A stretch of 64,000 nt of DNA from Phytophthora sp. 'mugwort'. Taxonomy: Eukaryota > Oomycota > Peronosporomycetes > Peronosporales > Peronosporaceae. Of this stretch, positions 21,606 to 31,062 are shown in pieces. How positions within the stretch are numbered: position 1 is the first letter of the stretch; the number at the start of each line of letters is the position of its first letter. Under the pieces are notes generated by a model, which worked only from the letters and a program-made list of their open reading frames with translations, had not been told where the DNA came from and made no database searches. Position numbers and translations under genes: made by a program. The stretch lies in contig JAUCEF010000010.1 in NCBI GenBank assembly GCA_033558025.1, positions 1,265,001-1,329,000 of the forward strand, written 5' to 3'.

Positions 21606-23074
21606 ATGGGTGCTGGGGCATCGGTGACGGTGTTGGGGGAGTTTAATGCCGCGTTGAAGGATTCAGATACCACAGGAAAGTTGGTGATGAGGACCTGCGA
21701 GTTAATGGTTCTTCCGCCTGAAATGATCGAACGGGCAACACATTTGAAGGAGTTGAGACTGGAGCATGCTAAGCTGAAGCAATTGCCTTCAAGCTTCGGT
21801 TGTTTAGTGCTACTCGAGTAGGTGTAGCCATTTTAAAGTGTATTTAAATCTCGTCGCTATTTTTTACTATTTTTTTTTCTATCTGTTTTGTATAAATCTG
21901 CAGACGATTATCACTTGCTGGCAACCAACTCGAGACTTTACCTCTGTCATTCCATCAATTAAAGCGTCTGGAGGAACTGAATCTCAGTTGCAATGGACTT
22001 CGCTCTCTTCTAGGCAATTTCTGCGACCTCGAAGCTCTACGACGATTTTTCGGGTACGACAACGCACTTCGTAAATTACCAAGAGAGTTCGGTGCACTCA
22101 GTTCGCTCGAGATGCTGGATCTCCACAATAACACGCTACGCAAACTGCCGAAATCGTTTCCGTGTCTTGCCAAACTTACCCACCTCGATTTGAGTCGAAA
22201 CAAACTGCGGAAACTACCGGAAGCTTTTGGAAATTTAAGTACACTCCGGAATTGTAACCTCGGACGGAACACGCTACGTGAACTACCAGAGTTTTTCGGC
22301 ATGCTCGAGATGCTGGAGACGCTGGCTTTACCGTACAACGCGCTATACAATCTCCCAGCTTCTTTTGCAGATCTTACGGGGCTCACAAACTTGTCATTAA
22401 CTGGAAACCGACTCGAGTGCTTCCCGGGAATTGAGTTTAAATCTCTTAAAGCGCTAGTCACACTGACGTACGCTGAAAACAGATTAAAACAATGGAAATC
22501 TGGAGTGGAAACAACTGATCTAGGCGAAGCCACACCAGAAAATGATCAAGTGACAGACAATATAACCACAAAGACTACATTTGAAGTCAACTATAGCCTT
22601 AGTAACCCGCTTGCTGACCTCGAGACAATTCAATATCTCGATTTGAGTGAGAATGCGCTTGTATCTCTTCCGTCACGCGGCTGGGACCGCCTTGACCGAC
22701 TTATCCACTTAAAACTTACTCGCAATCGTCTCGAGACGCTGCCCGCTGGAGTTGGAAACCTCCCAAAGCTACAGCGACTCGATATCGCAGCGAACAAGCT
22801 TCAAACGTTGCCAAATTCGCTCTTCTGCAGCAAAACGCTGGCGTATCTCGATGCTCAGCAGAACGTCTTGCAAGAATTACCAGACAATGTGGGCGAGTGT
22901 GAAGCTTTAGTGAGACTTGTATTAACTAGGAATCGCGACTTGCGAGGTCTTCCTGGTAGTCTTTGCCGGCTCACTCTGCTCCAAGAACTTCGCGTTGACA
23001 AATGCTGCTTCTTAGCACTCAACGACGAGTTGACGGCATTCTGCCGAGAGCTAGCTTACTTCTCAGCCGAATAA
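21606..23074 (+). CDS. leucine-rich repeat protein, Ras-group (SHOC2-like) type
   Basis: Two exons, 21606-21817 and 21904-23074, are separated by an 86-bp GT-AG intron. The junction codon GA/A restores LVLLE-RLSLAGNQLETLP in frame. The 460-residue product is nearly all leucine-rich repeats of the LxxLxLxxNxLxxLPxxF type, about a dozen, for example LTHLDLSRNKLRKLPEAF, with a short non-repeat insert around residues 295-320. No signal peptide or membrane segment is seen, so it is cytosolic. The N-terminus MGAGAS fits an N-myristoylation site. The family acts as a protein-binding scaffold; the partner cannot be told. The ATG is the first in the frame, after an in-frame TTG that I ignored. Confidence 0.8.
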
Positions 23075-24147
23075 GGGCTGTATGTATGGTAACTTATCCT
23101 GATAACTTCTTAAGTAACACAATAATTGCATATTATTCCCATTTTGTTTTGCTTTGTCAACAAGCTTTCAAAACGTTTGTGACGGTTTTCCAGACGTAGA
23201 AAAGTCGTACGTTACCCTAGGAAAATTGCTTGTAGCTGGAATACCGTGAAAGCTTATGCCGAAAGCCACATATTTGGTACGGAGATGGGAGCCCGAGAAA
23301 AGCTTGAAGTGACGAGACGACTAAAAGATGAACGTAGCTAGTTTTAACGAATTCAGGCCGTGCAAAAGATTATTTTGGTGCGGGTATTGCTTGTGTCGGA
23401 CGTTAAAATATAAAAACAAATTCACAGACTCATCGGTGCATGCCATAGAAAAAGCCAGCATCAGGCGCTTTCTGAATTCCATCGAGGGCGAGAAATACGG
23501 GAGAACTCTTGACCGACAATTGAGTTATGAAGTTCTCCTTCACTAGACTATTACAAAATCTCGGCGCGTACGTTCTCTGCCAACAAATTTCTTGCTCTGT
23601 GTACGAGGCTGTTTATCAGTCGTCAACTGCAGCACAATTTGAAGCAGGCCAACAAGATCCTTGCTATATCGCGTGCAAGTTGAGGTGAATTCGGGTAGCA
23701 ATTGCTGCTCAAGTCGTTCCCGTTTCCCTTCTTCGTCTCTATTTTGTTTTACAGCTCGATTGGTCCACGCTGTTCGAAATCGAGAGTTTGGGAGGTTAAT
23801 TTGCAGGTTTTAAATAATGCTAGGCCTTCAGCATCTCTTGACCACACAATACCTTGAGCCTTTAGCAAAGATTCAGCATGTCTAGAAGTGGACTTTTACT
23901 CTCAGCAACTCTTGAGGCGAGCCCGGACACAAGCAATCGCTTAGGTACCACAACACTTAACGACTTCTTCCCAGAACGCTGTTTCGTCTGCATCAAGCAT
24001 TCCTCACCACGTTTCAGCAATTTCAACTGCACATGCACCTTTAAAGTATTTAAACCTCTGGCAAACTATTTCCACACGAGCGCGAGGTGCTGCCAATTTT
24101 GTATCCGCTGCTAATTTTGCGCAATAGAGATTCCTTTCCAGTCTGCC
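23075..24147. other. intergenic, no gene seen
   Basis: About 1.07 kb with short ORFs (23328-23546, 23878-24114) that show no domain, no clear splice partners and AT-rich composition. The second may simply be the upstream region of the ankyrin gene. Confidence 0.45.
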
Positions 24148-25056
24148 ATGGTGAAATGGGAGTGTTTTGTATGTTGGAAGATGAACGAAGATGATAACGA
24201 TGTTACCGAGACTGCTTGCATCTGTCGGTGCTGTGGACGACCACGCATTTTCATTCCAACGAGTTTGATGTCCAAGACGAAACCAAAGCCATTGATTCTC
24301 CACGGCCTCGCAGCAGCGCAGCATGAGTTCCATCCAACACTTGTACGCACACTGCAACAAGCCGGCTTGGACCTGGCAGCTATAGACAGTGTACGTCCAA
24401 ATGGAACTGGTCGTCACTATCTTCCAGATACCACAAATCCACTAAAAAACTTTGTATTTTTTTTCTTTTTCTAGGCTGGTTGGACAGCTTTACATTGTGC
24501 AGCGATGCTAGGTGATGCAACAGCTGTAAAGTGTCTCTTACAATCTAACAGCGAAGAACCTAAAGATGCAGTCAAGAAGCGACTGGAAGCAACACGTTCT
24601 GGAGGCTGGAGAGCTCTTCATTTGGCCACTCGTGGTGGACATCTCGCTGCGGTTGAAGAGCTGCTTCTTGCTGACGCAGACACAGATGCACGACTAGACG
24701 AGTCTGATGACGCTCTGACACCTCTCCATATCGCCGCGCAACTTGGCCACGCCGATATTTTACATCTTCTCCTGCAATGCGGCGCAGACCCGAGCCTTTT
24801 GACCCACTATCTAAGGCGATCCCCTCTTCACGTCGCTGTCTTTGCTGGTCATGAACGCTGTGTACGGCTGCTACTAGCTAACCCCGTTTTATTCCGTATC
24901 TTTGACGGCGACGGCCTCACTGCGCTTCAACTGGCACATCTGCTACCAATTTCGGGACACAAAACAGCAGCTCGAAGACAAATTATCGTGCTACTTGAAG
25001 CCCACCAGCCGTTGGGTTTTTTACCTCCGATCCAGACGGGAGCCTTGCTCTACTGA
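24148..25056 (+). CDS. RanBP2-type zinc finger and ankyrin repeat protein
   Basis: Two exons, 24148-24390 and 24475-25056, are joined across an 84-bp intron (GTACGT donor, T-rich CTAG acceptor) at phase 0, giving LDLAAIDS-AGWTALHCAA in the middle of the first ankyrin repeat. The product is 274 residues. Residues 3-33 form a RanBP2-like zinc finger (W4, C6, C9, N13, C26, C29). Five ankyrin repeats follow, with TALH, RALH, TPLH, SPLH and TALQ motifs at regular spacing. The architecture suggests a ubiquitin- or RNA-binding finger attached to a protein-binding ankyrin array; the function is not known. The start is supported because the finger begins three residues after it. Confidence 0.75.
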
Positions 25057-25775
25057 GAAGAACGTAGACAAGCCCTCGACGATAAAGCTCCGAGCAGTTT
25101 TGACGCGAGCGATTTCCATGCTAATACTTTATAATACAAGCTAAACTATTTTTTTTTTTTTTTGACCAAAGTGGCGCCCGATCACCTTAAACCAAAGTCT
25201 GCCTCCCTCTAGTATTGTTCGTCATCCTGATTTTTGCTTCTCCAGTCATCCTTGACAGCATCAGCTCCACATCGTATCACTTGTTGTGTCTTGGAGTTTC
25301 CTACTACTATATGACAAACTGCAGGCTGTAATCGGGATAGTAGACACTTGTCAACGCAGGCAGACGCCCAGCCAAGTAGAGTTGCTGATACTGGAGTGAC
25401 TGGAATGGCTGAGAAGGGAGACCTTTCCGCCTCATCAATTAGTGCCGCACGGTCAAGTCAGGAATTATCCCCCTCAATAAACTCCCCCAGTCACGAATTC
25501 GAAGATGTACATCGAAAAAAGATAAATGTCCGACATAAAAGGTGGATTTACAGCTGCACAAACTTTCGACCTGAAGGTCCAACAACAGCTTCTAGATTTG
25601 CCACAAAGATTTAAGCTGAAATCCACGAGTTTAATTGTTCTGTGCGAGTCACTAGACACCAAGAGATTGTTTCCCTTGAGATCACTGTTCGACCGGAGCG
25701 GGATTTAAAACAAAAAGCTGTCGGCAACAAGCAAAACTTCAATTTCGACGAAGATATCGGCCTCTGGATATGCGG
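25057..25775. other. intergenic with an undefined ORF pair
   Basis: It contains a T13 run (25149-25163) and overlapping ORFs at 25348-25614 and 25526-25708. Their Ser-rich sequence (SSISAARSSQELSPSI) shows no domain I recognise. It could be a degraded gene or an unrecognised exon set. Confidence 0.4.
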
Positions 25776-26705
25776 TTAATTCCCAAACGACGCGTGCGTC
25801 TGCTTGTACATGTTCACCAAGTGTTGGCCACTGGTCGTAGGTGGGTACTTAACCGGATTCGTCTCACTCACACAGCTCGGGAAGCACTCGACCTGGCATG
25901 TAAAATTTGGCTCGTAAAAGAACGGCACCGAGTAACGCTCCTTGCCCGACATGTTGACGACGCGGTGCAGCGTCGACTTGAAGATCCCATTGGTGAATCT
26001 TTCTGCCATGTCGCCCATATTAACGACAAAAGCGTCTTGACGAGGCGGCACGTCCATCCATTTATCCTCGTGGTAGATTTGCAGTCCTCCAGTCGAGTCT
26101 GTAGATAGTAACGTGATTAATCCATAATCTGTATGAGCTCCAGCTCCAAGCACTCCCTTCTCCACATCTGACTTTTCCGGAGCATAATGCAGTAGTCTCA
26201 AGGCTGCCATGGGTTTGTCGAACATGCCAGGCTTATCAAACTTCCCCTTGGCCCCCGCCGCTTCAGCGAAGAGCTTGGCAACGCGCAGACCCAGCTCGCA
26301 CATGACGGTATGGTATTTCTCCATCGTCTCTTGGAATGTAGGGAGTTTAGACGGATCTGGGAAGAGATTGGGTCCATGCAGAGGCAGCTGCATCTCGTCA
26401 CTGTCGAGGGAGACGTGTCGACAGATGTAGTAGCCCTCTTTAGTGTCTCCTCTGGTTTGGACGGTCGGGTCCAGTGTCTCCTCGTTCATTAACGTGTATC
26501 CTCGCATGTATTTATTAGCCAATACCTTGTATTTTTCTTCTAAAGGCTGGCTGAAGAACGTCTCCATCTCCTTGTACACTTGAGTCTTGAGCTCGTCGGA
26601 GACTCCGTGATGCACCAGGTAGAAGAAACCCACTTCTCTGCACGCACGACGGAGCTGCTCAGCCGCATTCGGGCTCGAGAAATCCACTTCCGGAATAGTC
26701 ACCAT
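25776..26705 (-). CDS. 2-oxoglutarate/Fe(II)-dependent dioxygenase (isopenicillin N synthase-like)
   Basis: A single exon encodes 309 residues. The DIOX_N region starts at MVTIPEVDFSS and includes CREVGFFYLVHHGV (22-35). The iron ligands are H191 and D193 (GAHTDYGLITLL) and H247 (STLHRVVN), and the 2-oxoglutarate-binding Arg is R257 in RYSVPFF. All residues needed for catalysis are present. The family hydroxylates or oxidises small molecules in the cytosol; the substrate cannot be told from sequence. The length is typical. No signal peptide is visible. Confidence 0.9.
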   Translation of the reverse strand: MVTIPEVDFSSPNAAEQLRRACREVGFFYLVHHGVSDELKTQVYKEMETFFSQPLEEKYKVLANKYMRGYTLMNEETLDPTVQTRGDTKEGYYICRHVSLDSDEMQLPLHGPNLFPDPSKLPTFQETMEKYHTVMCELGLRVAKLFAEAAGAKGKFDKPGMFDKPMAALRLLHYAPEKSDVEKGVLGAGAHTDYGLITLLSTDSTGGLQIYHEDKWMDVPPRQDAFVVNMGDMAERFTNGIFKSTLHRVVNMSGKERYSVPFFYEPNFTCQVECFPSCVSETNPVKYPPTTSGQHLVNMYKQTHASFGN

Positions 26706-27018
26706 CTTGGGAGATGGCTGCAGATTGAAGACTGACTGAAAGGCATAATGAGGCCAAATATGGTGAGCGACACATGGCTACATTTGCATAATGAACTTTT
26801 AATTTAAAAGAAATGATTCAAACAGTTAGATCCTTAGAGCATTCCGACCCGTTGCAACAAAACTCCGACCAAAACTTGTGTTTATCCGCAGGGTAGCTTT
26901 AGAAAAAAAATTTTTACCTTGCACCGGTTCAACAAAGTGCGGACCAAATTCCGTCGACAGTCATCCAGCGGCGATCCTTCAGCCAAATCTAGCGGGCATA
27001 TAGCCAGCGCCACCTCGG

Positions 27019-28021
27019 TTGAGTAAACACTTCTTCATTTGCCGCCTCGAGATGCCGGCTCGAGAGAAAGCAGCGTGGGGAAAAACTATCACCTTGTGGA
27101 GAACCTGGAACTGGCCAAGGCCTATGCCCTCATTTCCACCGATTCGTTGGTTGAAAACAAGAACAACTGCTGAGACGCTTTGGACGCACGTGAAGGAAGC
27201 GAGGGAGAGCTCAGAACCGATTGCTGCAGTCATCGCGGAAACGACCGTTGAACCACGAGCGTCGACTAGTCTGCAAGCACGTTTTGGCCAGATGCAGAAA
27301 TCGATGCAAAATATGTTGGTTGGCGGGACGAGACGCTTCGACAGTCGGGCTCGACGGAGGCGAGACATGATGAAGAAGTCGCTGTCGCTATATAAGGAGC
27401 GTTACAAGCACGACTTTGCATGTATCGACAGCTACGACGTGCTCGCAAAGTCGCCTAAGTTCCAAAGCTCGATTGAAAAGTTCGGAGAGCGCAATAAAAC
27501 AACCCAGCGCAAGGCTTCCAAGTCTTCCGACGAGCAAGACTTGGGTTTGTCTGTAATGGACCCGATGTCAGCGACGGAGCCTGCACCTAGCACACAAGAT
27601 GAGGTGCGGCCGGTATCGGAACAAGGCAGCCAAGCGAGCCAAGGTGGATCAGGCCATGCCGTACCGCACCGGCGTGGCTAAAAAAAACATCTCCAAGTCG
27701 ATGGCTGTGAAGGTGGACGTCTTGAAGGAGCAACTGCGTGTTAACCAGGACATATAGCGCTTGCAGGAGGAGAAGATCATGCATCAAATGCTGAACGAAC
27801 TGTTCAGTATCCAGACTAATGGACCGGAAAACGTCGCGTACCTTGAAAAGCGCCGGGCGAGTTTGTTGCGCCGCTTGGACATGCTGGTTAATGAGCCTCA
27901 GGCACCAGCGCCTGTACAGTGGCGCTACAGCAGCAGCAGCTACCGGACGAAGCGATTCCTCGCGATACAAATGTATCCCAAGAGGCACAGGGGTGTGAAT
28001 CGCAAGCAGTCCCAATACTGA
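27019..28021 (+). pseudogene. Harbinger-associated Myb/SANT-like protein, frameshifted
   Basis: The open frame 27019-27681 plus a continuation at 27761-28021 encodes a basic protein. In another frame near 27085-27160 the sequence LVENLELAKAYALISTDSLV can be read, which resembles the SANT-like entry domain of the transposon partner protein. The middle part SSIEKFGERNKTTQRKASKS and the later helix-rich EEKIMHQMLNELFSIQTNGP resemble the C-terminal region associated with NAM/Myb-type partners. At least two frameshifts and an in-frame stop near 27754 make it inactive. In active elements this protein carries the transposase to the DNA ends. Confidence 0.6.
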
Positions 28022-28303
28022 CGCCGCCTCTAGTCGTCTTTCCTGTGGTGCTGGACCATGCGACATTACAGTCACTGTCGCTGTCGCCGTCTCCGTCTCC
28101 GTTCACGACGCCAAGTTTTCCACCTCTAGCTCAATCGTCGCAAGCAGGTAGTTCGATTACCGACTTGCAAAGTTGCGGGAAGCTGCTTGTTGGATGGCGA
28201 GGTCGATCTATCATTTTCATAAGCCTTTTTTACAATCAACCGAATTACTTTATGTGCCAGGTTTGCTTCATTAATTGCTGTGTTTACAAAGACTCACTTC
28301 CCC

Positions 28304-29638
28304 CTACTCTTCTTCTTCTCCAAAGAAGCGCCACACGTGCTCCACCATGTCATTCTGTAGTCTACAGACACGATTTGCTTTCTCAATAGCATTGATGCGG
28401 CCAACAAGCTCACCAATCGATTTAGGACGAAGCCCTGCTGGTCGTGAAACGCGAAGCTTGTACATATGCTCGTTGACGACGTTATTAAACAAATAGCCGT
28501 GTTCATCAACCCGAGAACACCGGTTCTCCTCGCAAATCATGTTGTGCCGGATAATGCAAGACCGCATTACCTTGTTCATGTTCAATCGAGAGTGCAGCTT
28601 GCACGAAACAGCTAAAATTCTCTACCGAGCTTGGAGTACTCTAAATGCCCGCTCAACATCTTTTCGAAGCTTTGCTTGCATTGCTACAAACTTCCGCTTC
28701 TTATTTCTGCGTGGCTGTAACAGAGACTTCATGAACACAGGCCAGGCTGGATAAATTCCGTCAGCAAGACAGTACGCCATGTCGTAAGTGTGTCCATTGA
28801 CTTTGAACACCACCCGCAGGGCCATCCCATCATTAGATTGTCAAACACTGGTGACCGATCAAGAATGTTAAGATCATTCAAGAATCCCGGCCACCCGAAG
28901 CTAGCATGCCAAATATACAGTTCCTGATCAGCGCAAGCCTCTAAGACCACTGTGGGTTTCTTCTCTTTGCCCTTGAACTGTCCAACCCACCCATACGACA
29001 GTTTTTCCACTCCCAATGCATGCAGTCAATGATGCACCACATTCCCACAAACCCGCGAAGTGCATTCATCTCTAGCAGCCTCTTCATTCCGACTCGGTTG
29101 GAGAACGAAGATATCAGCACCAAATTTTTTATCGACCGCATTAATAAAGTGCATGATGCTGTCATAAACGACCGTCCCCGACAGCTCCAGATTTTCATCA
29201 AGAGATGCGGCTGGTAACGCGTACGCTAACACTCGCAAAGCAGCAGTAACCTTCATGATCGAATGTATTCCCATGCGCTTGGAAGCGTCCGGACGCTGCG
29301 CAAAATAGTCTGGGTCAGCCTCTAAAACTCCATCGAGCACACGCTGGAACATCGTCTTACTCATTCTATTGCGCTCCCGAAAGCCCGCATCGTCATAGAC
29401 TAGATTTGCATCGAAATACTGCTTCATGAAGCGCTTGTAACGCGACTCAAAGTCTCGATCTTTGATTTTTTCTTGCCGGGACGAGATCCTCCACGGCGCG
29501 ATAGGCTATCGTCGGTTGGTGGAAACAGGAGCTGCTGAGCGAAAGTTCCCCGTCATCGTCATCGCCAAGGTGGCTCAAAATGGCTTCGAACCCAGAGGCC
29601 GCCATATCTCCGAGAGAATTCACCGAAAGGCCTGCCAT
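28304..29638 (-). pseudogene. PIF/Harbinger DDE transposase, frameshifted
   Basis: The N-terminal part begins MAGLSVNSLGDMAASGFEAI, then RRGGSRPGKKKIKDRDFESR and YKRFMKQYFDANLVYDDAGF, the conserved entry of this family. MSKTMFQRVLDGVLEADPDY follows. The catalytic region reads MWCIIDCMHWEWKNC near 29050-29010 (first Asp) and HASFGWPGFLNDLNILDRSP near 28910-28850 (second Asp). Next come DMAYCLADGIYPAWPVFMKS and FRVLQARWSILAVS near 28790-28600. Four open frames are linked by frameshifts, so no full protein can be made. Confidence 0.8.
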
Positions 29639-29650
29639 ACCGACTAGCAG

Positions 29651-31062
29651 TATGCTTCCTCTATCAACAGTTATGGGTTGAACAACTTCAACGGTAACAG
29701 TGCTCCAGCTACTGCTGCTGGCCTCGGGCTCTGGTTGCTGCTGCAGTTGGGCTTGACCTCGGGCTCTGGCTGTTGGGCTTGGCCTCGGGCTCTGACTGCT
29801 GCTGCTGGTTTGGACGCGGCTCTGGCTTCTGATTATATGTAGGTCGGGTCAAATGGGTGCGGATTTTGCGGGCGACAAATTTGCACTGGCGTTTGTAGAA
29901 ACGAATCCAGCCAATACAGCTTCTCTTTATTCGCCATCGTTGGGAATGCTCTTACGATTAATAGGCTCATGGTCTTTAAAACCTTGCCGAGGACCAATGA
30001 CGGTGTTTAGGGAATCAGCAGTTGGTTGCGTGGAAACCGCTGAAAACAATAGCAAGCTCTATAGAATGACGTACCGCGCATTTCAGAATATTCATAGTGC
30101 ACTTCCTTTGAAGGAAAACTCGTGGAATGCTGTTAGTCTATTAAGTTAATCAACCTATTCAGTTAGCAGTTATATCTGTGATGTGTAGATGAGTTGGAGC
30201 TCGTGGCAAGACAGAGAGGAGAAATATAATATCAGCGCTCAGTATCAATAGTATCTTATTTTTATATGGAATTATTAGCTACTTAATCTTGAGACTGTAG
30301 CATATTATTGCTACCAATCAAAAGTTACTATTTGCCTGTTGGGTCACAGAACCGGAGGTGAACTGGAGTCGATATGTTATGAGTCGATCACAGCGACCTG
30401 GAGAAGCTGCCGCCTACCAGCAACTGCTGTGATCGGCTCTTCTCGCATCCGACCTTGTGCTGACGCCGCAGAGAACGTCGCTATTGCCGGTGAACTACGA
30501 AATGCTTGTTCTTACGTGCTAACAGAGATTGTGTATTGAGCAAATGAGTAACTATTGTTTGTGCGGGTATGACATATGTTATGTTAGGCCATACAATATG
30601 ATATGGTATTTTCTAGCACTGTCTTTGTCCCGTCATGAGTAATAATTACTTATGACGGAAATACTCATCCTTCAAAGATCCAGCGGAAGTCAGGGAGCGT
30701 AGGTGCATAGCTGATTTTATAATGTATGTTCTGTATTTTTGTAGTCCATACTTTGTTTCGAAGGTTACAAACTTGCACGCCTCTCGGCTCTAGTCGTTTA
30801 TACATTAAAATACAAAAACAATAACTAATACTTCGAGGTACAGTATGTAGGACGCTATATAGGACGATTAGTTAGTAAAAAAACTCACGACAACCTGTGC
30901 GTGTTAATATAAGTCATTGACGCCGTAAGCTAAATGTAGACAACACTATAGTTGATCCCCAGACTCAAGTCAATTTTAGCTCAGCGAGAGAATGGTGGGG
31001 CTATTCCCAGCTCCAAGCACGCGCTGTACTTTATCTAGTTTTTGAGAGCTGCTAGTCACTTC
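29651..31062. other. 1.4 kb intergenic, AT-rich, with one palindrome
   Basis: No gene is supported. A 98-codon ORF at 29853-30149 has no domain. A near-perfect 29-bp palindrome lies at 30630-30658. The rest is AT-rich and probably the promoter region of the WLGC gene plus TE remains. Confidence 0.5.
30630..30658. repeat. 29-bp imperfect palindrome
   Basis: The arms CCGTCATGAGTAAT and ATTACTTATGACGG are complementary at 13 of 14 positions around a single central A. It could form a hairpin or be a binding site for a dimeric factor. Confidence 0.6.

Larger units (their letters stand above)
26985..29650. mobile_element. PIF/Harbinger transposon relic with two convergent genes
   Basis: A Myb/SANT-like gene reads rightward (27019-28021) and a DDE transposase reads leftward (29638-28304). 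Two such genes are the hallmark of PIF/Harbinger elements. Both carry frameshifts. I could not match terminal inverted repeats, so the limits follow the coding regions. Confidence 0.75.

Noticed and set aside
29853..30149. 98-codon ORF between the Harbinger relic and the WLGC gene
   Set aside because: No domain or splice partner; base composition does not differ from the surrounding non-coding DNA.
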